DNA of 64,000 nt, taken from positions 85,687,566 through 85,751,565 of the forward strand of contig NC_080175.1 of NCBI RefSeq assembly GCF_950295315.1, given 5' to 3'. Shown here one piece after another: positions 44,531 through 56,184 of this stretch. Position numbers and translations under genes: made by a program. This DNA comes from Erinaceus europaeus (Eukaryota; Chordata; Mammalia; Eulipotyphla; Erinaceidae). Below the pieces are notes generated by a model, which worked only from the letters and a program-made list of their open reading frames with translations, searched no databases and was not told where the DNA came from. How positions within the stretch are numbered: position 1 is the first letter of the stretch; every line of letters begins with the position of its first letter.

Positions 44531-44767
44531 TTCTGTTGGACACTTACTCAAGAGTCCCCTCTGGGTAAAGTGTTTGTTTGAAAGCAAAACATCATTTATG
44601 CTAATACCTGTCTGTCATAAGTGCTACATGTAATAGCCATGTCACAGGTACAGTGATGTCAAATCCCCAAGGGGAACCTCAAGGAAAAAGCAATCCCCCT
44701 TTACTGGGGGACCTTGAGGCATTTCTAGGCACGGGAACATAATCAGAGCTAAGAATTTGTAGCTTCT

Positions 44768-44985
44768 GACCAGCTCGTGGCACACCTGGTTAAGCACATA
44801 CACTACAGTGCATAAGGACCTGGGTTCAAGCACCTGGTCTCACCTGCAGGAAGGAAATCTTCACAAGTGATGAAGTACAGCTGCAGGTGTCTCTCTCCTT
44901 CTCTCTCCCCTCTTCTCTCAATTCCTTTTGTTTCTATTCAATAATAAATAAAATAAGATAAAAAAACCCTCAACCTCTTAAAAAA
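44768..44985 (+). mobile_element. SINE family A
   Basis: 'gtggcacacctggttaagca', B box gggttcaagcacc, 'cacctgcaggaaggaaatct' and an ATAAATAAAA tail. Confidence 0.87.
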
Positions 44986-44989
44986 GTTT

Positions 44990-45315
44990 TTTTAAAGCTT
45001 CAAATGGTCATTAATGTGAGACTCTGAATCAGCAAAATAGTTTACTTGTAGTGTGGTGGAATGCCTTCTTTACCTCCTCTCTTTGCCTCTCTTGTCTCCA
45101 TCTGGGGAAAAAAAGCTGTGAGACTCAAAGGTAGTGAAAATGTCAGCAATTTGTTGGGAAATTTCCAACAATACTTTTGATTTGGATGCCACACAAGAAC
45201 AACCTGATTTGTAAATCATTCAATAAAGGGGGTCAAGTAAGAATTTCATGTAGGGCATGCACTATTCTTAGTGCCAAGAAAAGTCCACAAATATGTTGGA
45301 GGCCAAAGTGAGCCA
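44990..45315. other. Unique stretch
   Basis: Nothing recognised. Confidence 0.35.
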
Positions 45316-45433
45316 TCTTTTTTTTTTTTTTTTTTTTAGGGAGGTACTCACTGCAAACTCTAGTATACTTCTGCTTTCTTACTTTGGTGCCATACTCCAA
45401 ACTCAGTCAATTTCTGCTTTGCGTTTCTACTTC
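45316..45433 (-). mobile_element. L1 3'UTR / long-repeat chimera
   Basis: On the minus strand, L1 3'UTR-like sequence (ggagtatggcaccaaagtaa) runs directly into long-repeat sequence ('gcagtgagtacctccct', as at 23,098) and then a poly(A) (T-run on the plus strand, 45,318-45,338). Confidence 0.55.
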
Positions 45434-45531
45434 TTTTTTTTTTTTTTTTACATGCATAACATTCCCCAGATTCCCATTTAGCAATACAACCCCCACTATT
45501 TAATTCATCATTTTTCATGGACCTGTATTCT

Positions 45532-45553
45532 CCCCACCCACCCACCCACCCCA
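45532..45553 (-). other. G-quadruplex-type motif in L1 3'UTR
   Basis: On the L1 sense strand there are five runs of three or four G separated by single T. Such a tract can fold as a quadruplex. The equivalent site of the plus-strand copy (near 9,457) is reduced to one short GGG-T-GGGG unit. Confidence 0.8.
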
Positions 45554-45627
45554 GAGTCTTTTGCTTTGGTGTAATACTCCAATTCCATTTCAGGTTCGAC
45601 TTGTGTTTTCTTTTCTAATCTTGTTTT

Positions 45628-48600
45628 TCAACTTCGGCCTGAGAGTGAGATCATCCCATATTCATCCTTCAGTTTCTGACTTATTTCACTCAACATGATT
45701 TTTTCAAGGTCCATCCAAGATCGGCTGAAAACAGTGAAGTCACCATTTTTTACAGCTGAGTAGTATTCCATTGTGTATATATACCACAACTTGCTCAGCC
45801 ACTCATCTGTTGTTGGACACCTGGGTTGCTTCCAGGTTTTGGCTATTACAAATTGTGCTGCCAAGAACATATGTGTACACAGATCTTTTTGGATGGATGT
45901 GTTGGGTTCCTTAGGATATATCCCCAGGAGGGGAATTGCAGGGTCATAGGGTAGGTCCATTTCTAGCCTTCTGAGAGTTCTCCAGACTGTTCTCCACAGA
46001 GGTTGGACCAATTGACATTCCCACCAGCAGTGCAGGAGGGTTCCTTTGACCCCACACCCTCTCCAGCATTTTCTGCTGTTACCTTTTCTGATGTATGACA
46101 TTCTCACAGGAGTGAAGTGATATCTCGTTGTCTTGATTTGCATTTCTCTGACAATCAGAGACTTGGAGCATTTTCTCATGTGTTTCTCGGCCTTTTGGAT
46201 CTCTTCTGTGGTGAATATTCTGTCCAAGTCCTCCCCCCATTTTTGGATGGGGTTATTTGTTGTCTTGTTGTTGAGTCTGGCAAGCTCTTTATATATGTTG
46301 GTTATTAAACTCTTATCTGATGTATGGCATGTAAAGATCTTCTCCCATTCTGTGAGGGGTCTCTTGGTTTGGGTAGTGGTTTCTTTTGCTGTGAAGAAGC
46401 TTTTTAATTTGATGTAGTCCCATAGGTTTATACTTGCCTTAGTCTTCCTTGTAATTGGATTCGTTTCATTGAAAATGTCTTTAAAATTTATGTGGAAAAA
46501 AGTTCTTCCAATATTTTCCTCTAAGTATCTGATAGTTTCTGGTCTAATATCCAAGTCCTTGATCCACTTGGAATTTACTTTTGTATTTGGTGAAATACAG
46601 TGATTCAGTTTCATTCTTCTGCATGTTTCAACCCATTGTTTCCAACACCATTTGTTGAAGACACTCTGCTTTCCCCATGTAATAGTCTGGGCCCCTTTGT
46701 CAAAGATTAGATGTCCATACGTGTAGGGCCTCATTTCTGGGCTCTCAATTCTATTCCACTGATCAGTGTGTCTGTTCATGTTCCAGTACCAAGCAGTTTT
46801 GATAACAATGGCCCTATAATACAGTTTGAGATCTGGCAGTGTGATGCCTCCGGTTCTGTTCTTTTTTCTCAAGATTGTTTTGGCAATTCTAGGTCTTTTC
46901 TGGTTCCAGATAAACATTTGTAGCATTTTTTTCTATTCTCCTAAAAAATGTGCTTGGGATCTTGATGGGGATAGCATTAAATTTGTAGATGGCTCTGGGT
47001 AATATATTCATTTTGATGATGTTAATTCTTCCAACCCATGAACATGGAATATCTTTCCACTTCTTTGTGTCTTTTTCAATTTCTTTGAGTAGTGACTCAT
47101 AATTTTCAGTATACAAGTCTTTCACTTCTTTGGTTAGGTTTACTCCTAGATATTTTATTGTTTTTGTTGCTATAGAAAAAGGAACTGATTTCTGGATTTC
47201 AATTTCTTCTAACTTAGTGTTTGCATAGAGGAATGCCACTGACTTTTGAATGTTAATTTTATAGCCTGACACATTACTGTATTGCCTGATGATTTCCAAA
47301 AGCTTCTTGCTGGATTCCTTAGGTTTTTCCATGTATACTATCATGTCATCTGCAAATAAGGAGAGTTTGACTTCTTCTCTTCCAATCTGTATGCCTTTAA
47401 TTCCTTGCTCTTGCCTGATTGCTATGGCAAGAACTTCCAACACTATGTTGAATAGTAATGTCTAGTGGGCAGCCCTGTCTAGTACCTGATCTGAGGGGAA
47501 ATGCTTCCAGTTTTTCACCATTGAGTGTGATGTTGGCTGTAGGTTTGCTATATATAGACTCCACTATCTTCAGGAATTTTCAATCTATTCCCATTTTTTG
47601 TAGTGTTTTGATCATAAAGGGATGTTGTATTTTGTCAAAGGCTTTCTCTGCATCTATTGATATGACCATGTGGTTTTTGGTCTTGCTTTTGTTGATGTGG
47701 TGGATCACATTGATTGATTTACGTATATTAAACCAACCTTGCATGCCTGGGATAAACCCCACTTGGTCATGATGAACAATCTTTTTGATATACTGCTGTA
47801 TCCAGTTGGCTAGAATTTTGTTCAATATTTTCCCATCTATGTTCATCAGAGATATTGGTCTGTAGTTTTCTTTTTTGGTTGTGTCCCTGTTTGCTTTTGG
47901 TATCAGGGTGATGTTGGCTTCATAGAAGCTGGAAGGGAGTATTCCAGTGTCTTCAATCTTCTGGAAGACTTTTAAAAGTAGAGGTATTAGTTCTTCTTTG
48001 AAAGTTTTGTAGAATTCATTTGTAAAACCATCTGGTCCAGGACTTTTATTTTTGGGAAGATTTTTGATAACTGTTTCAATTTCATTAGCTGTGATGGGCC
48101 TGTTCATGTTATCCACTTCCTCTTTACTTAGTTTTGGAAGTTGGTAGGTATCTAGGAAATCATTCATTTCTTCCAGGTTCTCTAGCTTGGTGGCATATAG
48201 TTGTTCATAGAAGCCTCACATGATATGTTGAATTTCTGCAGTGTCTGTTGTGATATCTCCTCTTTCATTTACTATCCAATTTATTTGGGTCTTTTCCCTT
48301 TTTTGTTTTGTGAGTCTGGCTAAAGGTTTGTCGATTTTGTTTACTCTTTCGAAGAACCAACATTTACTTTCATTGATCTTTTGTATGGTTTTCCTATTCT
48401 CAATGTTATTTATTTCTGCCCTAACTTTAGTGATTTCTGTCCTTCTGGTTGCTTTAGGATTCCTTTGTTGTTCTTCTTCTAGGTCTTTGAGATGTGCAAT
48501 CAGGCTGTTTATTTGTGCCTTTTCTTGTTTCCTAATGTGTGCTTGTATAGCTATGAACTTCCCTCTTAGGACTGCTTTAGCTGTGTCCCAAATATTTTGA

Positions 48601-49448
48601 TAGCTTGTGTCTTCATTTTCATTGAACTCTCGAAACATTTTGATTTCTTCCTTGATTTCCTCTTTGACCCAGAAGTTGTTAAGAAGTGTACTGTTGAGCT
48701 TCCACATTTTGGGACTGTTACTAATCGTTTGTTGATTGTTAAGTGTTAGTTTAATTCCACTGTGGTCTGAGAAGATGCTTGGGATGATTTCAGTGCTCTT
48801 GAATTGGCTGATGCTGTCTTTGTGGCCTTACATATGGTCTATCCTTGAGAATGATCCATGTGGATTTGAGTAAAATGTGTATTCCAGTTTCTTGGGATGA
48901 ATGACTCTGAAAATGTCCAATAGTTCTAGTTTATCTATCTCTTCATTTAGCTCCCTTATGTCTTTACTGATTTTCTTCCTGGATGATCTGTCAAGTTGAG
49001 ATAGTGGGGTGTTGAAGTCCCCTACTATGATTGTGTTACTGTTAATATATTGCTGTAGCTCTTTCAGTAGAAGTTTGATGTATTTAGATGGCTTCTCATT
49101 GGGTGCATAGATATTAATAATTGTTAAGTCCTCTTGATTGACTGATCCTCTGAGCATTAAGTAGTGTCCATTCCTATCTTTTTTAATCTTATCTCTTTTA
49201 AAGTCTATCATGTCAGATATGAGAATAGCTGTTCCTGCCCTTTTTTGTGGGCCATTGGCTTGAATGATAGTTTTCCATCCTTTCACTTTAAGTCTGTGTT
49301 TGTCTTGTTGAGTTAGGTGAGTTTCCTGTAGACAACATATTGTTGGGTTGTGTTTTCTGATCCATCTTCCTACTCTGTGTCTTTTAATAGGTGAATTCAG
49401 GCCATTGACACTTATTGATATCAAAGATTGAAGATATTTTAACGCCAT
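45628..49448 (-). pseudogene. L1 ORF2, multiply broken
   Basis: This is the endonuclease-reverse transcriptase frame, nominally 1,273 residues. [24 protein letters not shown], the FADD site (47,345-47,356 region) and the C-terminal CWRGCG...HCWWEC cluster are all still visible. Lesions are in-frame stops at 48,828-48,830 (TTA to TAA), 48,216-48,218 (CGA to TGA, a CpG decay change) and 47,580-47,582 (GGA to TGA), a 2-bp loss near 47,460, and the A7 surplus at 46,926-46,932 shared with the plus-strand copy. After these are counted the length agrees with a normal ORF2. Confidence 0.95.
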
Positions 49449-49504
49449 TCTTGTAGAGTTTTAGAGTGTTTTGATATATGTCCTATTTGTGGTGGTCTGG
49501 TTGT

Positions 49505-50479
49505 TTATAGGAGACCTTTCAGAACTTCTTTCAGGGAAGGCTTGGTGATGGTTGCTTCCTTCAACTGTTGCTTGTCTGAGAAGGTTTTGATGCTTCCATC
49601 TAGTCTGAATGACAATCTAGCAGGATATAGTATTCTTGGCTGAAAGCCTTTCTCATTGAGCACTCGATAGATATCTTGCCATTCTCTTCTGGCCTGTAGT
49701 TTTTGTATGGAGAAGTCTGCTGCTAATCTTATGGGTTTTCCTTTGTAGGTGACTCTTTGTTTTTCTCTTGCAGCCTTGAGGATCCTTTCTTTATTCTTAT
49801 TCCTTTCCATTCTAAGTATGACATGTCTTGGTGTCTTTAGGTCTGGGTTAATTCTGTTTGGGACCCTGTGGGCTTCTTGAATCTATATGTCTTTGGTGTT
49901 GTCTAGACTAGAGAAATTTTCAGCTATTATGGCCTGGAGAATGCTTTCTTCCTCTCCTTCTCTTTCTTCCTCTGGTAAGCCAATAATGCGTATATTGTTT
50001 CTTTTGAAGTCATCCCAGAGGACTCTCTTGTTGTTTTCAGCATCTCTTAATCTCTTTTTGAGATCTCTTACTTCGTTTTTAGTTGTCTCTAATTCATCCT
50101 CAAGCTTGCTAATTCTGTCTTCAGCCTCATAGATTCTATTCTCTCTGCCCTCTACTGCTTTCTGGAGTTCATCTATTTTGTTGCCCTGCTCTGATACTGT
50201 TTTAGCTTGTTCAGCTAGTTGCCTTCTTAGCTCAGCGATTTCAGATTTCAGCTCTCTAATAACCATGAGAAAATTAGAATTTTCTTCCATATTCTCATTT
50301 GTTGTTCCTGCATTTCTGATTACAATTTTTTCAAATTCTTTACTCACTCCTGTTATTATTTCCTTAGCTAATGTTTGGATGTTGAACTCGTTGTTTTGTG
50401 CTTCACCCTCTGGAGGACTTTTAGCTGGACTCTTGTCCTGGTTTGAGTCTCCAATATTTTTTCTTGTTGTTTTAACCAT
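49505..50479 (-). pseudogene. L1 ORF1 with one premature stop
   Basis: The 324-residue RNA-binding chaperone frame is intact apart from a TAG at 49,883-49,885, where the plus-strand copy has AAG (lysine). N-terminal tail, coiled coil (about residues 70-155), RRM-like part from 'NNIRIIGLPEEE' and the C-terminal domain follow in order. It is 27 codons short of nothing else: start MVKTTRK and end KGLL agree with the other copy. This is the better template of the two for the family's ORF1. Confidence 0.94.
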
Positions 50480-51221
50480 TTTATATATTATGTTATGAGT
50501 TCCCTTTATCAGTATTTTTCAAATTATTGATCACTATTGCCTGGATTGACTTGTGTCTAAGTAATTTAATTAAAGGGTTTACCGTGGTGGAAGTTAACAG
50601 TTTTTTCAATCCCTGAGTTGGAGCTCAGTGGTGTAAAAGCCTCTTTGTTTTTCTTCCCTGTAGGCTCTGGGAGCCTGAGGGCTTTTAAACTATCAATAGG
50701 CTTCTTAGCTTAATCACTGACTCCTGACCAAGAGATAAAGCAGGGTGTGGCAGAGTGGTTATGCAAAGAGACTGTCACAGCCCCTCAGCTATGCCACGGA
50801 GGTATAGGTCTTCTCCTGAGTTTCCCGGTTAGATCTCTGTCCCCTGGTGTCCCTCCCTGTTGCTGCTCCAGATTCTGAGGGTAGTAGCAATGGAGATTCA
50901 GAGTTGCACTTGGTGAGTCTCTGGGGAGTCCTTTCCTCCCTTCAGCTGTCCCCTTGTTGTGGAGCAGACTGGAGGTGGTGTCTCCACTGACAAACTGTGG
51001 AACTGTTAGCAGTCACTTAATCTCTCCTTAGGCTCCTCTCTCCTCTCTGTCACCAGCCACGCGTGTTTGTACTCACGGGTGATTTACTGGATTCCTGTGG
51101 TCATTCTAGTCCTGTCTTGTTTCGGTCCTGGGTGGTCTCCTTTGGTATTCCTAGTTGATCCGGGAGAGGAGAGGAGGGGAGAGAAAGTGATCTGCTGCTC
51201 ATAGCTCCGCCTCCGGAAGTC
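50480..51221 (-). promoter_or_regulatory. L1 5'UTR / internal promoter
   Basis: A 742-bp leader collinear with 3,772-4,529. It too holds the SINE C-like block: on the plus strand 'gagtggttatgcaaagagac' at about 50,754-50,773, in forward SINE C orientation and so antisense to L1. Confidence 0.75.
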
Positions 51222-51370
51222 AAATCTTCCAAGCATTTTTAAGCAGTAGAATCATCTCTTTTTTGAAGTCCCTCTTTAAAAATTGTTGCAAGTCCTGTGT
51301 TAATCTGTTTCCTCTTCTACCCATGCCCTAAAGAACTTCACAACTCATGACGAAGAGCATGGCCAGCACC

Positions 51371-51605
51371 TGTTAGGGACATATATGGTCTTATGCTACA
51401 GGCATGACGTGGTGTGGTATAAGGTATGACTCTGTGATTGGATAGCTACCACTTCCCCTTCCCTAAACCGCAGTATATTAACCCCGCCAGCTGTACAATA
51501 AACTGAGCGGTCTCTCTGCAGTACTCCCGGAGGTACGTGTCTCTCTCTCTCTGCCTGCTCACCCTCACCACCAGTTTCTCTGCCACCAGAGAGAAACAGG
51601 CAACA
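51371..51605 (+). mobile_element. Short LTR-like element
   Basis: The ends are TGTTAGGG and ...GGCAACA. A TATA-like tatattaa lies near 51,475, AATAAA near 51,498 and a CT-rich U5. At 235 bp it is short for an LTR. No TSD was found. Confidence 0.5.
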
Positions 51606-52076
51606 ACTAGTGATCAGTGATCTGAGGGGTGGCATTATACAGTAATGCTGGCAATTCTTCAAGTGGGATGCCTCACTGAAATGAAAATTGGTTCTGAAAA
51701 GGAGTCAGAACACTTTTCAAACCAAGGTTTTTGTTGTATCTTTCCCCAAATTGAGGTTGTGATTAAGTCAGCCTACCAGACATCAAACCTATTCTGCTTT
51801 ATAACATTGCTTTGTGTATCACTTTTTTTTAAAATTACTAAGTCACTACACCTGTAGTTACAAATACCACTATTTCCCAGGGTATAATATAAACTTGGAA
51901 ATGCTGGAGAATAATAAGAACTATATGGCCCCTTACACATTTCTACACTTATAAATTTGTTTTCTTTTTGGTTCAATGCCATGATTAACAACACACTGAT
52001 TTTGTTTTCCTTTTCTTTTGTAACTATACAACTTTTGTTTTCTTTGCCTCTGTTGTATTATAATCAGGGGGTTAAT
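51606..52076. other. Unique AT-rich stretch
   Basis: Nothing recognised. Confidence 0.35.
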
Positions 52077-52368
52077 GGTTTATAGTACAATTGTTGACAC
52101 ATGGATACAACTTCTCATCTCCTCATGACAACTATCACCAAAACACTCTGACTCCCAGCCTAGGGCATTTACCACCACCATGCACCAATACTCCAAGGCC
52201 ACACCCCTAATCCTCCCTAAGCCCTCCCTCCCCAGAGACTTTTGTTTTAGAGCAAAACAAAACAAAAAAACAGTCCAAGTTCAAGTTCTACTTTTTGTTT
52301 CCCATTTATGTTTGCTTTTTTTCTTAAAAAAACCTATGAGTGAGATCATACCACTGTTCTTCGTAAAC

Positions 52369-52610
52369 ATTTTTCCTTCCTTCCTTCCTCCCTTCCTTCC
52401 CTGTCTCCCTTTCTTCCTTTCTGTTTTGTTTGATAAGTCAGAAATTGAGAAGGGGTGGGGGGAGAGAGATGAACAGAGAGACAGAGGGGCACTTACAGAC
52501 CTGCTTCATAACTTATGGAAGCTTCTCCCCTGCAGGTGGGAAATAAGGGCTCAGACTTTGGTCCTTGGTCATAACATGTGCACTTAACTGGGTGTTCCAA
52601 CACCAGGCCC
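52369..52610 (-). mobile_element. SINE family A, minus strand
   Basis: Its reversed CT/GGAA-rich tail (ccttccttccttcctccctt) is followed by 'agcttctcccctgcaggtgg', a decayed B box and the head. Confidence 0.8.
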
Positions 52611-53026
52611 CAGTTTCACCACTGAATAGCTGCATATTATTCCACTGTATAGATATGCTATAACTTTCTTAGGCAGTCATCTGTTGTTGGACGCTTAGGT
52701 TGCTTTCAATTTGAATTATTACCATGAACAGGTATCCATAGGTCTCTCTGGATGGGTATATCTGTTTCCTTAGGATAAATCCCCAGGAGAGGAATTGTCA
52801 GGTAATGAGGTAGCTTCATTTTAGCGTTCTGAGGGTTCTCTAGACTATTTTCCACAGTGGTTGACCAAATTACATTCCTACCAACCGGGCAGAAGTGTTT
52901 CTTTCCCTCTAGAACCTCTGCAACATTTGTTGTTAGTGCCCTTTCTGATGTATGGCATTCTCACAGGAGTGAAGGGATGGCTCATTGTTCTCTTTATTTG
53001 CATTTCTCTGATAATCAGTAACTTGG

Positions 53027-53028
<2 letters not shown>

Positions 53029-53069
<41 letters not shown>
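53029..53069. repeat. (GT)n microsatellite
   Basis: About 20 GT units in the old L1. Confidence 0.95.
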
Positions 53070-53070
<1 letters not shown>

Positions 53071-53544
53071 GGCCCTTTGAATCTCTTCTTTGGTGAATTC
53101 TCTGTCCATATCCTCTCTTCCATTTTTGTATGGAGTCATTCCTTTGCTTATTTATGAGTCTAATATGCTTTTTATACCTTTTGGTTATTAACCATATATC
53201 TCATGTATGGTATGTAAAGACCTTCTTCCATTCTGCAAGGAGTCTTTCTGTTGGGTAGTGGTTCCTTTTGCTGTGCAGAAACTATTTAGTGTGATATAAT
53301 CCCATTTGTCTTACTTTTGCTTTTGTTAATTTTTAATGCTCCATAGTTTGTTTCCCCCAATAGACTTTGACTGGGACTATCCATCTCTGTTACAGTGTGC
53401 AGAGAAGAATTAGAGTCCAAAAAACAACGCCCATTTAGTGAAGAGTATGGCCTATAGCAGAGACATAACATTCCAACCACTTGTAAGAAGTGCCTTCCTT
53501 ATCTGGTACATGGGGATCTTCTAGTTGTTTTTATTGTTTGGTTT

Positions 53545-53779
53545 GGTTTGTTTGTTTGTTGTTTTGCTTTTATTATTTTATTTTATTTATTTATTTTCCC
53601 TTTTGTTATCTTTTTATTGTTGTTGTAGTTATTATTGGTGTTGTTATTGATGTCCTCGTTGTTAGATAGGACAGAGAGAAATGGAGAGAGGAGGGGAAGG
53701 CAGAGAGGGAGATTCTTATGCTGGTCCTTGTGCTTTGTGCCACATGCGCTTAACCGGCTACACTACCACCTGACTCCTC
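53545..53779 (-). mobile_element. SINE family B, minus strand, internally deleted
   Basis: The reversed tail ('cccttttgttatctttttat', (GTT)n) and head ('cgcttaaccggctacactac') are present. The middle core with the cacctgcag block is missing. Together with the next SINE it is bracketed by gatcttctag at 53,514 and 53,970. Confidence 0.87.
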
Positions 53780-53787
53780 TTGTTTTG

Positions 53788-53968
53788 TTTTTTTTACCAG
53801 AGCACTGTACAGCTCTAGCTTATGATAGTTTTTTGTTTGTTTGTTTTGTTTTTTACCAGAGTACTGCACACCTCTGGCTTATGGTGCTGTGGGGGATTGA
53901 ACCTGGGGCTTCTAAGCCTGAGGCATGAGAGTCTGTTTTGCATAACCATTATGCTATCTACCCCTGCC
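53788..53968 (-). mobile_element. SINE family C, minus strand, with duplicated tail
   Basis: 'accagagcactgtacagctc' and 'accagagtactgcacacctc' are two copies of the SINE C 3' part. The second continues through 'gggggattgaacctggggct' to the head 'tttgcataaccattatgcta'. Confidence 0.88.
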
Positions 53969-53979
53969 CAGATCTTCTA

Positions 53980-54319
53980 GTTCTGAATGAGGAAAATTTA
54001 CTTGGAATCTTTTTACTAAAGCACTAACACAGTCAATATATATATATATCCACTTACAAAAGTGGGCAGGTTCAAGTGTATGGGAAAACAATGAATGAAT
54101 AATTGTGATTAAGTGTTGTTAATAATTCCAAAGAAAAATGATAGTTTAAGTTATGATAACAGAGGCTGGTTTTATCAAACAATGAATGACATTACCACAA
54201 AAATTAAGGAACAAACTTCTTTGTTAGACACCAATAAATTGTTTACTATTTCAAAAGATAACAACATCAATAGTAACATTTCCCAGATTATTTGAATCAT
54301 AAATTAAAAAAGAAAAAAA
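53980..54319. other. Unique AT-rich stretch
   Basis: A short (TA)n at about 54,036-54,048. Otherwise nothing. Confidence 0.35.
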
Positions 54320-54475
54320 GTGAGTTCAAGCCTTCCTCACCTGAGTTGAAGGGGAGAGGGACTTCATGAATGGTGAAATAGTGTTAAAGGTGTCTCTCTT
54401 TTCTTCTCCCCCTCTTTACCTCCCCCTCCCCTCTCAATTTCTTTCTGTTTTATCAAATAAAAGAAAGAAGAAAGA
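54320..54475 (+). mobile_element. SINE family A, headless
   Basis: From gagttcaagccttcctcacc through 'catgaatggtgaaatagtgt' to the CT-rich part and aaataaaag. The head is missing. Confidence 0.75.
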
Positions 54476-54479
54476 TGGC

Positions 54480-54583
54480 CTTGGGAAGGGAAGGGGAGGG
54501 GAGGGGAGGGGAGGGGAGGAGAAGGGAGGAGAGGGGAGACGAGGGGAGGGGAGGGGAGGGAAGGGAAGGGAAGGGAAGGGGAA
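54480..54583 (+). repeat. (GGGGA)n/(GGGAA)n minisatellite
   Basis: About 100 bp of near-pure GGGGA/GGGAA units expanded from the tail of the adjacent SINE. Confidence 0.93.
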
Positions 54584-54599
54584 AGTGACAGATAGAGAG

Positions 54600-55880
54600 C
54601 TAACTGGGCCAGGTGCCTGCTTTGCTATCCACAAGGCCCAGGCTTGAACCGTAGGCTAGTATCCCATGGAAGGGTCGCTGTTGCTGTGTTGTTTTTATCT
54701 CGGTCTTTTTAAGTGAATGAAAAAGCAACTCAGTGAGATGAAATGGCACATGTACAAGGCCCCTACTCTGGAATAAAAAGGGGGGTGGGAATAAAGAACA
54801 CACAGGTACAGTGAATTCCCTTTTTAATAGTATAGAGTTTATATCATTATATCAAACCTGATATGTTCAGCATTGCTCTGAGCTGGGGTCTGTCTACTTA
54901 GTTAAGTGTAAATTTTCTGCAAATTTATTTGTTTTCTCATACAAGTAATGGAAGTGAATTTTAGGAGCAGTAAATATGATTGAAGTGATAATAAAGCAGC
55001 CAAGTCTTCATTAGTACATAGTGGGTCTGAGGGAATTGTTTTCCATGATAATGAAAGTTTGTACACTGCTTTTTACTGGAATACAATTTGCTTTTACAAA
55101 TTAAAGCAAGTAAGAACTCTAGAGAATTTTATAAATAAGTGAGAAAAATTAAAAATGAACACTTATTTAATATCAGAGCTTTTTATTAGAAGCTACAAAC
55201 TTTTAGTTGGTATGTTACTTCTCTTCTTGGGGTTACTATGCAATCAACTTCAAGTGAGTCACCCAAGTTCTTATACACAAACTTAACACCTACTCTGCTG
55301 TTGTGAGATCTAACATCTTAGAAATCTGATAAGTTTAAACCTTGGGTACCACCAGCACAATCTTGGGAAAACAATGAGTTGTTGCTATTTCACTCAACTT
55401 CCTAGAAAGAAAACTTGAGCAAAGTTGGGGGTGCAAATATTTTTTAGGACCGGGGATGAGATTTCAGGGCCGTAAAATATGGGAGAAAAAATAATAGTGA
55501 AGAGAGAAGGTGGATATGCTAGTGAGGGTTCTTGGAAGAGGGAGAGAGTACCAGTAAGAGGTATTGTGTATATTTGAGCATGTATCTATTAGTCATTTAC
55601 GCTCTGGAGAGAGACTTAGAGGAAGATGTACTCCCTTGGTTAGGGAGGTCAGCCTCATGTTGACAAGCTGCAAATCAAGGAAATGAATGGTGCCGTTCTG
55701 TCTCAGTCTAAAGTTCTGAGAACAAGGGTTGGGGGTGTCAGTCTAAGTTCTAGTGTGTGCACGACAGCCTGAGAACCAGAAGCTCAATGTCAAGTAGCCG
55801 GAGAAGATGTAACTTTTAGAGCTTTTAGGCAAAGGTTGCAGGTTTTCTCTCTTACAAGTTTGGGTGTTTTTTTTTTGTTT
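54600..55880. other. Unique stretch
   Basis: A decayed SINE head may lie at 54,590-54,665 ('ggcttgaaccgtaggctagt'). The rest shows no repeat or gene. Confidence 0.4.
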
Positions 55881-55881
55881 T

Positions 55882-56181
55882 TTTTTTAGATTTTTTTTAT
55901 ATATATTTATTTTCCTTTTTGTTGCCCTTGTTTTTTATTGTTGTTGTAGTTATTATTGTTGCTGTTATTGATGTCATCATTGTTGGATAGGACAGAGAAA
56001 AGTGTAGAGAGGAGGGGAAGACAGAGAGGGGGAGAGTAAGATAAACACCTGCAGACCTGCTTCACCGCCTGTGAAGTGACTCCCCTACAGGTGGGGAGCT
56101 GGGGGCTCGAGCCAGAATCCTTACACCGGTCCTTGCGCTTCACGCCATACGCGCTTAACCCGCTGCACTACACCCGGCTCC
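55882..56181 (-). mobile_element. SINE family B, minus strand
   Basis: Reversed tail (ttgttgcccttgttttttat), core 'tgcttcaccgcctgtgaagt', B box 'gggggctcgagcc', head 'cgcttaacccgctgcactac'. Confidence 0.93.
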
Positions 56182-56184
56182 CAA

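Larger units (their letters stand above)
45434..51221 (-). mobile_element. Full-length L1 retrotransposon, minus strand
   Basis: The leader is 50,480-51,221, ORF1 50,479-49,505, ORF2 49,448-45,628 and the 3'UTR 45,627-45,450, then poly(A) (T16, 45,434-45,449). The 5' end matches the plus-strand L1 start (acttccggaggcggagct). The 3'UTR stops at gcatgt, about 60 bp before the normal AATAAA end. No TSD could be found. It has more coding lesions than the plus-strand copy. Confidence 0.95.
52077..53335 (-). mobile_element. Old L1 ORF2 3' region, minus strand
   Basis: It aligns by eye with the minus-strand L1 between about 45,690 and 46,430: 'ggatgggtatatctgtttcc', 'tgatgtatggcattctcaca', 'ggagtgaagggatggctcat', 'ttgcatttctctgataatca'. 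It is strongly decayed, with a SINE A at 52,369-52,610 and an expanded (GT)n at 53,029-53,069. The left part (52,077-52,330) may be the older 3'UTR. Confidence 0.8.

Noticed and set aside
52878..53139. Open frames with (TH)n repeats
   Set aside because: Produced by a GT microsatellite in a decayed L1.
54434..54647. Repetitive G/R/E-rich and P/S/L-rich frames
   Set aside because: They are translations of the GGGGA minisatellite on the two strands.
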